From positions 1 through 64,000 of the forward strand of contig JBEKAA010000016.1 in the NCBI GenBank assembly GCA_050018455.1: a stretch of 64,000 bases of DNA, given 5' to 3'. The position numbers were made by a program, and so were the translations under genes. Under the pieces are notes generated by a model. That model saw only the letters and a program-made list of their open reading frames with translations, had not been told where the DNA came from and did not search any database. The stretch is from RBG-13-68-16 sp050018455 (GTDB lineage Bacteria > Acidobacteriota > Thermoanaerobaculia > Thermoanaerobaculales > Thermoanaerobaculaceae). Shown one piece after another: positions 40,536-48,136 of the stretch (within the stretch, counting starts at the first letter, position 1; every line of letters starts with the position of its first letter).

Positions 40536-43358
40536 ATGACTCGGATCCGCGAGACGCTCATCTGTGGCCTTGTGCTGCTGTGCCTTGTGCTGCTGTGCCT
40601 TCCCCTGCTCTGCGATCGGCTTGCCTTTTCCCAGCCGACAAGACCAACGCAGGCGGTTCCTCCTCCCGCGACCGGGCAGGCAGCACGGTCGAGCCAGACG
40701 CCAGCCCCGGTCCCCTCCCCTTCAGTCGTCTCGGAACTCGCCGCGACCCTCCCGGAGTCGGCGAAGCTCCCGCTCGACCCGGCGGTTCGCACCGGAGTTC
40801 TCGCCAACGGTCTCACCTACTACGTGAGGCACAACGCGCGCCCTGAAAAGCGCGCCGAGATCTGGCTGGCTGTCAACGCCGGCTCAACCCTCGAGGACGA
40901 CGACCAGCAGGGCCTGGCTCACCTCGTCGAGCACATGGCGTTCCGCGGCACCAAGAACTTCAAGAAGCTCGAGATCATCAACTTCATGGAACGGATCGGG
41001 ATGAAGTTCGGCCCGGACATCAACGCGCACACGGGATTCGACGAGACCGTATACATGTTGACGGTCCCGACGGACGACGCGGCCGTCGTTGAACGGGCGC
41101 TCGCGATCCTCTACGACTGGTCCTGCAACGTCTCGTTCGACGACCACGACATCGACACCGAGCGCGGGGTCGTGCTCGAGGAGTGGCGGCTCGGGCGCGG
41201 CGCAGAAGCCCGGATGCTGGACAAGCAGTTCCCCACCCTGTTCAAGGGCTCCCGCTACGCAGAGCGCCTGACGATCGGCAAGAAGGAGGTCATCGAGACG
41301 GCGCCGCACGAGACGATCCGGCGCTTCTACCGCGACTGGTACCGGCCCGACCTGATGGCCGTCATCGTCGTCGGCGAGGTGGACCCGGAGGCGATCGAGC
41401 AGTCGATCAGGACCCGGTTCGCGTCCCTGGTGAACCCTCCGAAACCGCGGCCCCGGACGCTGTTCCCGGTTCCCGACCACGCCGAAACTCTGGTTTCGAC
41501 CGCGACCGACCCGGAGGCGACCTCGACACGGGTGGGGGTGTACTACAAGCTCCCCAAGAAAAATTTCGTCACGGTCGCGGACTTCCGACGGACCCTGGTC
41601 GAGAGCCTCTACCACGGGATGGTCAACAGCCGTCTCGCCGAGCTGCGCCAACGACCCGACCCGCCGTTCCTGTACGCGTTCTCCGGCTCGGGCTCGTTCG
41701 TCCGCACGCGGGACGTCGTCTACCAGACCGCCGGGGTCCAGGAGGCCGGGCTGGCGCGCGGGATCGAGACGCTCCTCGTTGAGCTGGCGCGCGTGGACGC
41801 GCATGGGTTCGGCGCGTCCGAGTTCGGGCGGATCAAGAAGCAGCTTCTCCGTTCCTTCGAGACAGCGTACCAGGAGCGCGACAAGACCGAGTCGGACAGC
41901 TACAGCGACGAGATATCCAGCGCCTTCCTCGAACGCGAGCCGATGCCGGGGATCGCTGTGGAGTTCGGACTTGCCCAACGGTTCCTCCCCGCCATCTCGC
42001 TCGACGAGGTCGACCATCTGGCACGGGAGTGGATCGGCGACTCCAACCGCGTCATTCTCGTCAACGGGCCCGAAAAGGCGGCCACGCTGCTGCCGTCCGA
42101 GGAGCAGCTGCGGGAGATCTTCAAGGAGGCCGACACGAGCAAACCCGAGCCCTGGGTGGACCGCGTGCGACAGGAGCCGCTGGTCCCGACCCCGCCGCAA
42201 CCCGCAATCATCACCGAGGAGACGGCGATCGCCCCGCTCGGCGTGACGCGCTGGAAGCTCTCGAACGACGTCGTGGTTCTCCTCAAGCCGACCGACTTCA
42301 AGAACGACGAGGTGCTGCTGGGCGGGTTCAACCCCGGCGGCAGCTCGCTCGTGAGCGACGATCGCTACGTCTCGACCAGCTATGCGTCGCAGGTGCTCTC
42401 GGAGGGCGGCTGGGGTCAGTTCGACAAGATCGAGCTGGGCAAGGCGCTAGCCGACAAGATCGCCCGCGCCTCTGCTTACATCGGCGGGCTGGAGGAAAGC
42501 GTCAGCGGGAGTGCCTCGCCGCAGGACCTCGAAACGATGTTCCAGCTCCTCTACCTGAACTTCACCTCGCCGCGAGCCGACGAGAAGGCGTTCACGGCCT
42601 GGAAAGCGCGCACGAAGGCGACGATCGAGAACCGGCTGGCGCGCCCGGAGACCGTGTTTGCCGACGCCATGCTGGTCACGATGGCGCAGGGGCACTTCCG
42701 CAGGAGGCCGATGACCGTCGCGATCCTCGACGAGGTCGATCTGAAGACCGCGGAGGCGGTGTGGCGCGAACGCTTCGGCGACGCGAGCGGTTTCACGTTC
42801 GGACTGGTCGGCGCGTTCACGCTCGACCAGATCCGCCCGCTCGTGCTGCGCTACCTCGGCGGCTTGCCGTCACACGGACGCAGGGAGACCTGGAAGGACG
42901 TCGGGATTCGGCCCCCCGGGGGCGCGGTGAAGGTCGAGGTCAAGAAGGGGATCGAGCCGAAGAGTCAGGTCCGCATGACGTTCACAGGGCCGGCCACGTG
43001 GAGTCCGGAAGCCGACCACCTGATCGGAGCGCTCGGCGAAGCGCTGCGAATTCGGCTCCGGGACGTGCTGCGGGAGGACATGGGCGGCGTCTACGGCGTC
43101 GGTTCGTACGGTTCCATCTCGCGCGCTCCGGTTGAGCAGTACGTGTTCTCGATCGCCTTCGGCTGCGACCCCGAGCGGGTCGCCGAGCTCAAGAAGGCGG
43201 TCGAGGGCGTGCTGGATGCGGCGAAGAAGGACGGATTCGCCCCGGATGTCGTCGGCAAGGTGAGGGAGCAGCAACTGCGCGAGCGCGAGACCGACCTCAA
43301 AGAGAACGGAATTATCGGCTTGACAAACCCACGAACTAGCCTTTTATTGGAAGCATGA
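40536..43358 (+). CDS. M16-family zinc protease, 3' end cut by a transposon
   Basis: 940 residues as it stands. A signal peptide with a repeated Leu/Cys core precedes the first M16 domain, with zinc motif HLVEH (His129-x-x-Glu132-His133) and the distal Glu in DTERGVVLEEWR. The inactive M16C domains follow. The last 17 codons (GIIGLTNPRTSLLLEA) come from the transposon end. Joining 43306 to 47107 gives a frame of 1007 residues, so about 84 native residues are displaced to 47107-47359. Because the catalytic half is intact, some activity may remain, but the C-terminal half that closes the clam-shell is incomplete. The ATG follows GTGGAGGGAACC. Confidence 0.88.
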   Translation: MTRIRETLICGLVLLCLVLLCLPLLCDRLAFSQPTRPTQAVPPPATGQAARSSQTPAPVPSPSVVSELAATLPESAKLPLDPAVRTGVLANGLTYYVRHNARPEKRAEIWLAVNAGSTLEDDDQQGLAHLVEHMAFRGTKNFKKLEIINFMERIGMKFGPDINAHTGFDETVYMLTVPTDDAAVVERALAILYDWSCNVSFDDHDIDTERGVVLEEWRLGRGAEARMLDKQFPTLFKGSRYAERLTIGKKEVIETAPHETIRRFYRDWYRPDLMAVIVVGEVDPEAIEQSIRTRFASLVNPPKPRPRTLFPVPDHAETLVSTATDPEATSTRVGVYYKLPKKNFVTVADFRRTLVESLYHGMVNSRLAELRQRPDPPFLYAFSGSGSFVRTRDVVYQTAGVQEAGLARGIETLLVELARVDAHGFGASEFGRIKKQLLRSFETAYQERDKTESDSYSDEISSAFLEREPMPGIAVEFGLAQRFLPAISLDEVDHLAREWIGDSNRVILVNGPEKAATLLPSEEQLREIFKEADTSKPEPWVDRVRQEPLVPTPPQPAIITEETAIAPLGVTRWKLSNDVVVLLKPTDFKNDEVLLGGFNPGGSSLVSDDRYVSTSYASQVLSEGGWGQFDKIELGKALADKIARASAYIGGLEESVSGSASPQDLETMFQLLYLNFTSPRADEKAFTAWKARTKATIENRLARPETVFADAMLVTMAQGHFRRRPMTVAILDEVDLKTAEAVWRERFGDASGFTFGLVGAFTLDQIRPLVLRYLGGLPSHGRRETWKDVGIRPPGGAVKVEVKKGIEPKSQVRMTFTGPATWSPEADHLIGALGEALRIRLRDVLREDMGGVYGVGSYGSISRAPVEQYVFSIAFGCDPERVAELKKAVEGVLDAAKKDGFAPDVVGKVREQQLRERETDLKENGIIGLTNPRTSLLLEA
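43299..43306. repeat. left target-site duplication
   Basis: AAAGAGAA immediately outside the left terminal inverted repeat. The same eight bases lie at 47099-47106 outside the right end. Eight-base duplications are the rule for IS1595-family elements. Confidence 0.9.
43307..43331. repeat. left terminal inverted repeat of the transposon
   Basis: 25 bases beginning CGGAATTATCGG and ending CAAACCCA. It matches the inverted right end except at positions 5, 13 and 17 (A/G, C/T, A/G). The third difference turns TTGGCA into the consensus TTGACA. Confidence 0.9.
43320..43348 (+). promoter_or_regulatory. promoter for the transposon operon, -35 inside the left end
   Basis: TTGACA (43320-43325), a perfect -35 box, lies in the left terminal repeat. 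TTTTAT (43342-43347, 16-base spacer) or TTTATT (43343-43348, 17-base spacer) is the -10, and the transposase ATG is at 43355. Transcription would start close to the ATG, so the message has almost no leader. Confidence 0.6.
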
Positions 43359-44269
43359 ACAGCGACCCCGGCCTGATCGGCTTTATGAAGCGGTTCCCGA
43401 CCGACGAAGCCTGCCGCCGTGAGCTTGAGGCGCGGCGTTGGCCGAACGGTCCGGTTTGCCCGCACTGCGAGGGTGGCAAGGGCTCCTACCTTCTCAAGGG
43501 CAAGACGACGCGCCCCGGAACGTACAAGTGCAGGAGCTGTCGGAAGCAGTTCGCCGTCACCGTGGGGACGATCTTCGAGGGCTCACACATTGGCTTGCAG
43601 AAGTGGTTCCTGGTAGTCTACCTAATGGGTTCCTCGAAGAAGGGGATGTCGGCGCATCAGATCCACCGGAGCCTCGACGTGACCTACGAAACGGCGTGGT
43701 TCATGTGCCACCGCATCCGCCACGCGATGCGCACTCGGGCCTTCCGTGGCTTCCTGTCGGGCACGGTTGAGGCTGACGAGACGTACGTGGGCGGCAAGAC
43801 CAAGGGCGGCAAGCGTGGCCGTGGCGCACCGAACAAGACCATCGTCTTCGGCATGGTGGAGCGCGGTGGTGACGTTCACGCGATGGCCGTCCCGGACGTG
43901 AAGAAGAGCACCCTTCACCCGATCATTCAGTCTCGCGTCGTGCCGGGCTCCAGGCTCATGACTGACGAGTTGTACAGCTACCGCGGCCTGGGCCAGAACT
44001 ACGAGCACGGCTTCGTGGAGCACGCGCGAGAGTACGTCACCGGCAAGGACATCCACGTCAACACGCAGGAGTCGTTCTGGGCTCTCCTCAAGCGTGGCGT
44101 CGTGGGCACCTTTCACCACATTTCGAAGGACAAGATGGACTGGTACTGCGGAGAGTTTGGCTTCCGGTACAACACTCGGAAGGTGACGGACGGCGAGCGG
44201 TTCACTGACGCCCTGACCAACTGCGACGGGCGGCTGCGCTGGTACTTCAAGGCGGAGCAGGCCGCGTGA
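43355..44269 (+). CDS. IS1595-family (ISXO2-like) transposase
   Basis: 304 residues. An N-terminal zinc ribbon has CPHC (35-38) and CRSC (59-62), then a helix-turn-helix around GMSAHQIHRSLDVTYETAW that should bind the terminal repeats. The catalytic domain has Asp141 in TVEADETYVGG, Asp204 in LMTDELYSY and Asn236 in HVNTQESFWALLKRG, the D-D-N arrangement of the IS1595 group, followed by GTFHHISKDKM. All key residues are present, so it should be active. Its stop overlaps the GTG of the methyltransferase gene, which ties the cargo to the transposase transcript. Confidence 0.93.
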   Translation: MNSDPGLIGFMKRFPTDEACRRELEARRWPNGPVCPHCEGGKGSYLLKGKTTRPGTYKCRSCRKQFAVTVGTIFEGSHIGLQKWFLVVYLMGSSKKGMSAHQIHRSLDVTYETAWFMCHRIRHAMRTRAFRGFLSGTVEADETYVGGKTKGGKRGRGAPNKTIVFGMVERGGDVHAMAVPDVKKSTLHPIIQSRVVPGSRLMTDELYSYRGLGQNYEHGFVEHAREYVTGKDIHVNTQESFWALLKRGVVGTFHHISKDKMDWYCGEFGFRYNTRKVTDGERFTDALTNCDGRLRWYFKAEQAA

Positions 44270-46149
44270 GCGAGAAGGAACAAGGCACCGGAGCGAAGAT
44301 CTTCTCGCTGATTCCGGCGGGCAAGCTGCGCTGTGTTGTAACGGGCACGCTTCGACCGGACAAGCCGGAGGAACATGTTCGGCAGCGGTGGGCACGCAGC
44401 CTCATGGAGGAGTACCGCTACAGCGTCGCCGACATTGCGGTCGAATTTCGAATCAAGATGGGCTCGGCGTCGAAGCGTGCTGATCTCGTAGTCTTCAAAC
44501 CAGGGGGACCTCACGGGCAGGACACGGTTTTCGTCGTCGTCGAAGCAAAGCGCCAGGACGTGCTACCCAAGGATAAGAGCGAAGGCGTCGAACAGCTCCG
44601 CAGTTACATGGCCGCGTGTTCAGCCTGTCAGTTCGGTCTATGGGTTGGTTCGGAGAAGATTGCCTTTGAGAAGCTAACCGACGGGTCGATCGTTGAAACC
44701 ACAGATATCCCGCGTTGCGGAGACTTGGAACCAAAGCCTCCCGAGTTCAAGAGCCTCGTGCCGGCTGTCGATCTTAGGGCTTCTCTTCGGCGGTGTCATA
44801 ACTACATCTATGCTAACCAGGGTATCCAGAAGGCGGAGGCGTTTCACGAACTCCAGAAGCTGATCTTCTGCAAAGTGTTCGATGAGTACGAGACCACGGG
44901 AACGCTGCGGTTCTTCATCCGTGGGGATGAACGCCGCTCTGAGGCTGGACAACACCGCCTAGAGAACGAGCGCATTGCTCCCCTCTTCGAAGAAGTGAAG
45001 CAACGCTATCCCTACATATTTTCCTCAGCCGAGACGGTCAAACTCAACCGGAAGGTTCTGTCCTACATCGTGTCGGAGCTTCAACGTTACTCTCTGCTAC
45101 GGACAAACACCGACGTCAAAGGTGCTGCCTACGAGGAATTGGTTGGTCAGAATCTCCGCGGGGACCGCGGAGAGTTCTTCACACCCCGGAACGTCTGCGA
45201 CATGGCCGTCCGTATGGCGTTCTCTCTCTTCTCGCGGCAGAAGATCGTCTCTCTGAGGGTGTTGGACTGCTGTTGCGGAACCGGGGGGTTCCTTGTTTCG
45301 GCAATTAACCAACTCAGGGAAATTGTGACCGGCTTCGAAGCAGGACGCGGCGTGGCTGAGGACGACGTTCAGAGCAGGACGGCCGCCCGCATCAAGGAAA
45401 TGGCGGAGCGAAACCTCTTCGGGATGGACATCAATCCGTTCCTTGTGAGAACAACGCAAATGAACCTAGTCATGCACGGCGACGGCTCGGCCAACGTCTT
45501 TGCCGGGGACTCGCTCGTTGCTCCCGGAGAATGGGAAGACGAGGACGCACGTAGGAAGATCCTGCCCGGATCGTTCGACCTGTGCGTCACAAATCCGCCA
45601 TTTGGAGGACGAGCAATTATTGACGACCCGCACGTTCTTGCTCGCTATGAGTTACCGGTCTTCGGAGTCACGAACATGCGTTCTTCAATGCCGTCAGAAC
45701 AGCTCTTCGTCGAAGCGGCGCTCAAGTATGTCAAGCCAGGGGGCTACCTCGCGATCGTACTGCCGGACAGCATTCTGAACAATCCCGGCTTGGAGTTCAT
45801 CCGGCAATGGGCCTTTCGTCGGGTGCGGTTCATTGCCTCTGTCGATCTGCCCAAGGAGACCTTCGCCGATAGTGGTGGAGTCCCAAATCCAAGCGTCCTA
45901 ATCGTCCAGCGCCTCACAAGAGAAGAAGCGAAACTCGCCGAGGCGGATGCTTTGGACGACTACGAAGTCTTCATGGCGATTCCGAAGACGGCGGGACGCG
46001 ACAAGCGCGGCAACCGGATCTACTACCGCACGCCAGAGGGATTCGAGATCTTGAACGAACGGCAGGAACCAACCGAGGATGACGAGGTTCAGTTGGTTGC
46101 CCGCGCATTCGGTGTGTGGCGACGAGAGGGGGGCTATGGTTCACCGTGA
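44266..46149 (+). CDS. nuclease-methyltransferase fusion (BcgI-like R-M subunit)
   Basis: 627 residues. Residues about 30-130 match the HSDR_N_2 type of PD-(D/E)xK nuclease: YRYSVADIAVEFRIKMGSASKRAD with Asp73 (ADLVVF) and E-x-K at 93-95 (VVVEAKRQ). Residues about 170-290 are the helical N-terminal part of HsdM. The N6-adenine methyltransferase core has GEFFTPRNV (302-310), motif I LDCCCGTGGFL (333-343; CC replaces the common PA) and motif IV NPPF (443-446). Both cleavage and methylation could therefore reside in one chain, with DNA specificity given by the protein encoded next. No helicase-type HsdR gene is present. Confidence 0.85.
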   Translation: MSEKEQGTGAKIFSLIPAGKLRCVVTGTLRPDKPEEHVRQRWARSLMEEYRYSVADIAVEFRIKMGSASKRADLVVFKPGGPHGQDTVFVVVEAKRQDVLPKDKSEGVEQLRSYMAACSACQFGLWVGSEKIAFEKLTDGSIVETTDIPRCGDLEPKPPEFKSLVPAVDLRASLRRCHNYIYANQGIQKAEAFHELQKLIFCKVFDEYETTGTLRFFIRGDERRSEAGQHRLENERIAPLFEEVKQRYPYIFSSAETVKLNRKVLSYIVSELQRYSLLRTNTDVKGAAYEELVGQNLRGDRGEFFTPRNVCDMAVRMAFSLFSRQKIVSLRVLDCCCGTGGFLVSAINQLREIVTGFEAGRGVAEDDVQSRTAARIKEMAERNLFGMDINPFLVRTTQMNLVMHGDGSANVFAGDSLVAPGEWEDEDARRKILPGSFDLCVTNPPFGGRAIIDDPHVLARYELPVFGVTNMRSSMPSEQLFVEAALKYVKPGGYLAIVLPDSILNNPGLEFIRQWAFRRVRFIASVDLPKETFADSGGVPNPSVLIVQRLTREEAKLAEADALDDYEVFMAIPKTAGRDKRGNRIYYRTPEGFEILNERQEPTEDDEVQLVARAFGVWRREGGYGSP

Positions 46150-47038
46150 CGCAGCCTCAACCGAAGACAGTGGCATCGCTGGACGGGAGGTAGAGCATTT
46201 CTCCGTTCCCGTGCGTCTGCTGAGGCAGGCGGATAACCTCCGTCTCGACGCCAGCTATTTCAATCCCGCTGTGGTTCACGCGTTGGAAGCTCTCCGACGT
46301 TCCGGGATGGTGCTTCGTCCACTGGGAGAGATCACGGCGCGGGTGTTCATTCCTCCGCGGTTCAGGCGAATCTACGTGACCGCTGACTATGGCGTGCCGT
46401 TCCTTCAGGGAAGCCATATCGTTCACTTCCAGCCGGCTGACGTGAAGTACCTTTCCAAGACGGCACACCAGGACCTTGACCGCTGGATTATTCGGTCCGG
46501 GTGGCTTCTTGTTACCTGCTCTGGAACCATCGGGCGCGTTGCCATCTGTCCGCCCGCATGGGATGGTTGGGCGGCTTCGCAGCACATTCTCCGCATCGTG
46601 CCAAACGAACAGGAGTGCCCGTCCGGCTACCTCTACTCGTTCCTAGCGTCCCCACTCGGGAAGGTCCAACTCACGAACCGAATCTACGGAGCGGTGGTCG
46701 ATGAGCTGACAGAAGACCAAGCGCGGAGTGTACTTGTTCCAATGCCCACAACGGCGGATCAGGAGCGACGAATGCGACGGATCAATGAGCTAGCGGTCGA
46801 GGGCCTCGGTGTCCGTGAGAAGGCAATGAAGATCGACGAACAGGCGGTTAAAGAAACCGAGGGCATGTTTCCTTCCCTGGCCGTCGCCGACAGACTTTCA
46901 GAGGCAGTTACCGCCGCCAGCTCGGCGAAGGGTGGCCGTCCACAAAAACCGGTCAAGCTACCCTCGTCCAACTTCGATCTAAATCTTGGAGCCCTGGCTT
47001 CTGTGCCGTACAAGCCTCGGCAGCGCGGCCGGAAGTAG
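46136..47038 (+). CDS. specificity (S) subunit with one target-recognition domain
   Basis: 300 residues from ATG 46136 (GAGGGGGGCT upstream), overlapping the methyltransferase end by 14 bases. One HsdS-like target-recognition domain spans about 40-205: GVPFLQGSHIVHFQPADVKYLSK, WLLVTCSGTIGRVAICP, ASQHILRIVPNE and YLYSFLASPLGKVQLTNRIYGAVVDELTEDQ are all typical. The coiled helix EQERRMRRINELAVEGLGVREKA follows and would dimerise. Typical HsdS has two such domains; a half-S should pair with itself and read a palindromic or bipartite site. A basic, low-complexity tail ends the protein. Confidence 0.85.
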   Translation: MVHRDAASTEDSGIAGREVEHFSVPVRLLRQADNLRLDASYFNPAVVHALEALRRSGMVLRPLGEITARVFIPPRFRRIYVTADYGVPFLQGSHIVHFQPADVKYLSKTAHQDLDRWIIRSGWLLVTCSGTIGRVAICPPAWDGWAASQHILRIVPNEQECPSGYLYSFLASPLGKVQLTNRIYGAVVDELTEDQARSVLVPMPTTADQERRMRRINELAVEGLGVREKAMKIDEQAVKETEGMFPSLAVADRLSEAVTAASSAKGGRPQKPVKLPSSNFDLNLGALASVPYKPRQRGRK

Positions 47039-47073
47039 GTCGGGCCGTGGCCACCCCCGGCACGGCACCGGTT

Positions 47074-47098
47074 TGGGTTTGCCAAACCGATAACTCCG
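47074..47098. repeat. right terminal inverted repeat of the transposon
   Basis: 25 bases, TGGGTTTGCCAAACC then GATAACTCCG on the plus strand. It is the inverted partner of 43307-43331 with three mismatches. Confidence 0.9.
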
Positions 47099-47106
47099 AA
47101 AGAGAA
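47099..47106. repeat. right target-site duplication
   Basis: AAAGAGAA, identical to 43299-43306. Directly after it the M16 frame resumes (TGACTTCTGGCTC). Confidence 0.9.
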
Positions 47107-47359
47107 TGACTTCTGGCTCGGCGAGCTGCTCGAGGCGGCGCGCTTCAACGACGATCCGACGCGATTGCTCCGTTACGACGAGCTCGTGAAGAAGGTGACG
47201 AACCGCGCGCTCCGTGATGCCGCCCGCAAGTACCTCGACCGGCGCCGAGTCGTTTGGGGCGTGCTGTACCCGGAATCGTGGCCGCAGGCGCCCAAGACCC
47301 CGGCGGGGACGACGACGCCCGCGCCGACGCCGTCAGCCGGAGCCGGAACGAAGAAGTAG
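47107..47359 (+). pseudogene. displaced 3' end of the M16 protease gene
   Basis: Joined to 43306 it continues the codon AAT and reads DFWLGELLEAARFNDDP, LLRYDELVKKVTNRALRDAARKYLDRR, VVWGVLYPES and a Pro/Thr/Ala-rich tail to TAG at 47359. The DFWLGEL...LL.Y..L...VT...L..AA.KYL pattern is the standard end of the M16C domain. On its own it has no start of its own worth trusting and should not be translated usefully. Confidence 0.9.
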
Positions 47360-47479
47360 AAATCGAGCCCGGCTGCCGTGTGGTGGATGCTTCCAGAGGA
47401 AGCCGTGCAGCCTCGGAGGACCACCAACCGGGAGCGGACGCGGCTGCTTCGGACCGTCGTTCCTTCCGCCCGCGACGGC

Positions 47480-47634
47480 CTCATACCCCTTTGCCGTCCG
47501 TCGTAGAGCAATGCTGTCATCCCGAGCCCTTCGACTCCGCTCAGGGCAGGCTCCGCGAGGGATCTGGGCGGGGGCTGCTTGATCTGGGCTTTCCCCCACC
47601 CAGATTCCTCGTCGCTCCGCTCCTCGGAATGACT
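47480..47634. repeat. palindromic repeat, family 2, right end missing
   Basis: The left arm is CTCATACCCCTTTGCC, then GTCGTAGAGCAATGC and GTCATCCCGAGCCCTTCGAC. The right arm, inverted, is GTCATTCCGAGGAGCGGAGC. The outermost bases of the right arm found at 12827 are absent; instead the DNA continues as coding sequence of the membrane protein at 47541-47975, whose 3' end lies in the repeat. Confidence 0.8.
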
Positions 47635-47975
47635 GGCGGTTCCTCGCTCGGGTAACGAGGCAGGAGCACGGCAAAGAAGAGGTACCCCAGACAAACGGCG
47701 ACAGTAATGATCGCCACCGTGAAGGCAAGCGATCTTCCGTGCCACAACCCTTTGAACCAGTCCATCAACTGGACCGCGAGCACGTTCGCGGTGCCGCCGT
47801 AGAGCTGAAGATCACGCAGGTACTTTTTCGACGAGTCGGCTGAAAACTCCAAAGGGGTGCCAGGGACGGTCCCGGCCTTCAAGTAGATCACGATGGCACT
47901 GCCAAAGCCGACCAGCAGAATCATGGAGGCGATGAGGCGGGGGCGATTTCGCGGCTCGGCGAGATTCCATTTCAT
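47541..47975 (-). CDS. small membrane protein with a repeat-encoded C terminus
   Basis: 144 residues from ATG 47975. Two membrane helices, LIASMILLVGFGSAIVIYL (about 14-33) and SLAFTVAIITVAVCLGYLFF (about 85-106), flank a periplasmic part with SADSSKKYLRDLQLYGGTANVLAVQLMDW. After LLPRYPSEEPP the frame enters the family 2 repeat and ends in VIPRSGATRNLGGGKPR and a Ser/Pro/Arg-rich tail that is pure repeat translation. The native stop is therefore lost. No known family recognised. Confidence 0.65.
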   Translation of the reverse strand: MKWNLAEPRNRPRLIASMILLVGFGSAIVIYLKAGTVPGTPLEFSADSSKKYLRDLQLYGGTANVLAVQLMDWFKGLWHGRSLAFTVAIITVAVCLGYLFFAVLLPRYPSEEPPVIPRSGATRNLGGGKPRSSSPRPDPSRSLP

Positions 47976-48136
47976 GCTGCGGCTGTCTCCTCCAGAGGAA
48001 TAGAAGATTCTTTCCTCACCGGCGACGATGGTAGGGCCACGCGAGGCGTTGTCAACGCCGACGCTCGCACCGGTGATCAGTCGCCTCACTCGGGTTTGAC
48101 CGTCCCAGCGCGCAGGGGGCAGACCTCAGGCGTTCA

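Larger units (their letters stand above)
43307..47098 (+). mobile_element. IS1595/ISXO2-type transposon carrying a restriction-modification module
   Basis: 3,792 bp. The left end (43307-43331) begins CGGAATTATCGGCTTGAC and the right end (47074-47098, inverted) begins CGGAGTTATCGGTTTGGC; the 25-bp ends differ at three positions. An exact 8-bp duplication AAAGAGAA flanks both. Inside are the transposase (43355), a nuclease-methyltransferase fusion (44266) and a specificity protein (46136), all rightward with overlapping starts and stops. The cargo is visibly lower in G+C than its surroundings. The insertion interrupts the M16 gene. The IS1595 family is known to include versions with passenger genes. 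Confidence 0.9.

Noticed and set aside
47165..47359. 64-codon gene on its own
   Set aside because: It is the displaced end of the M16 gene, as shown by the restored frame across the transposon.
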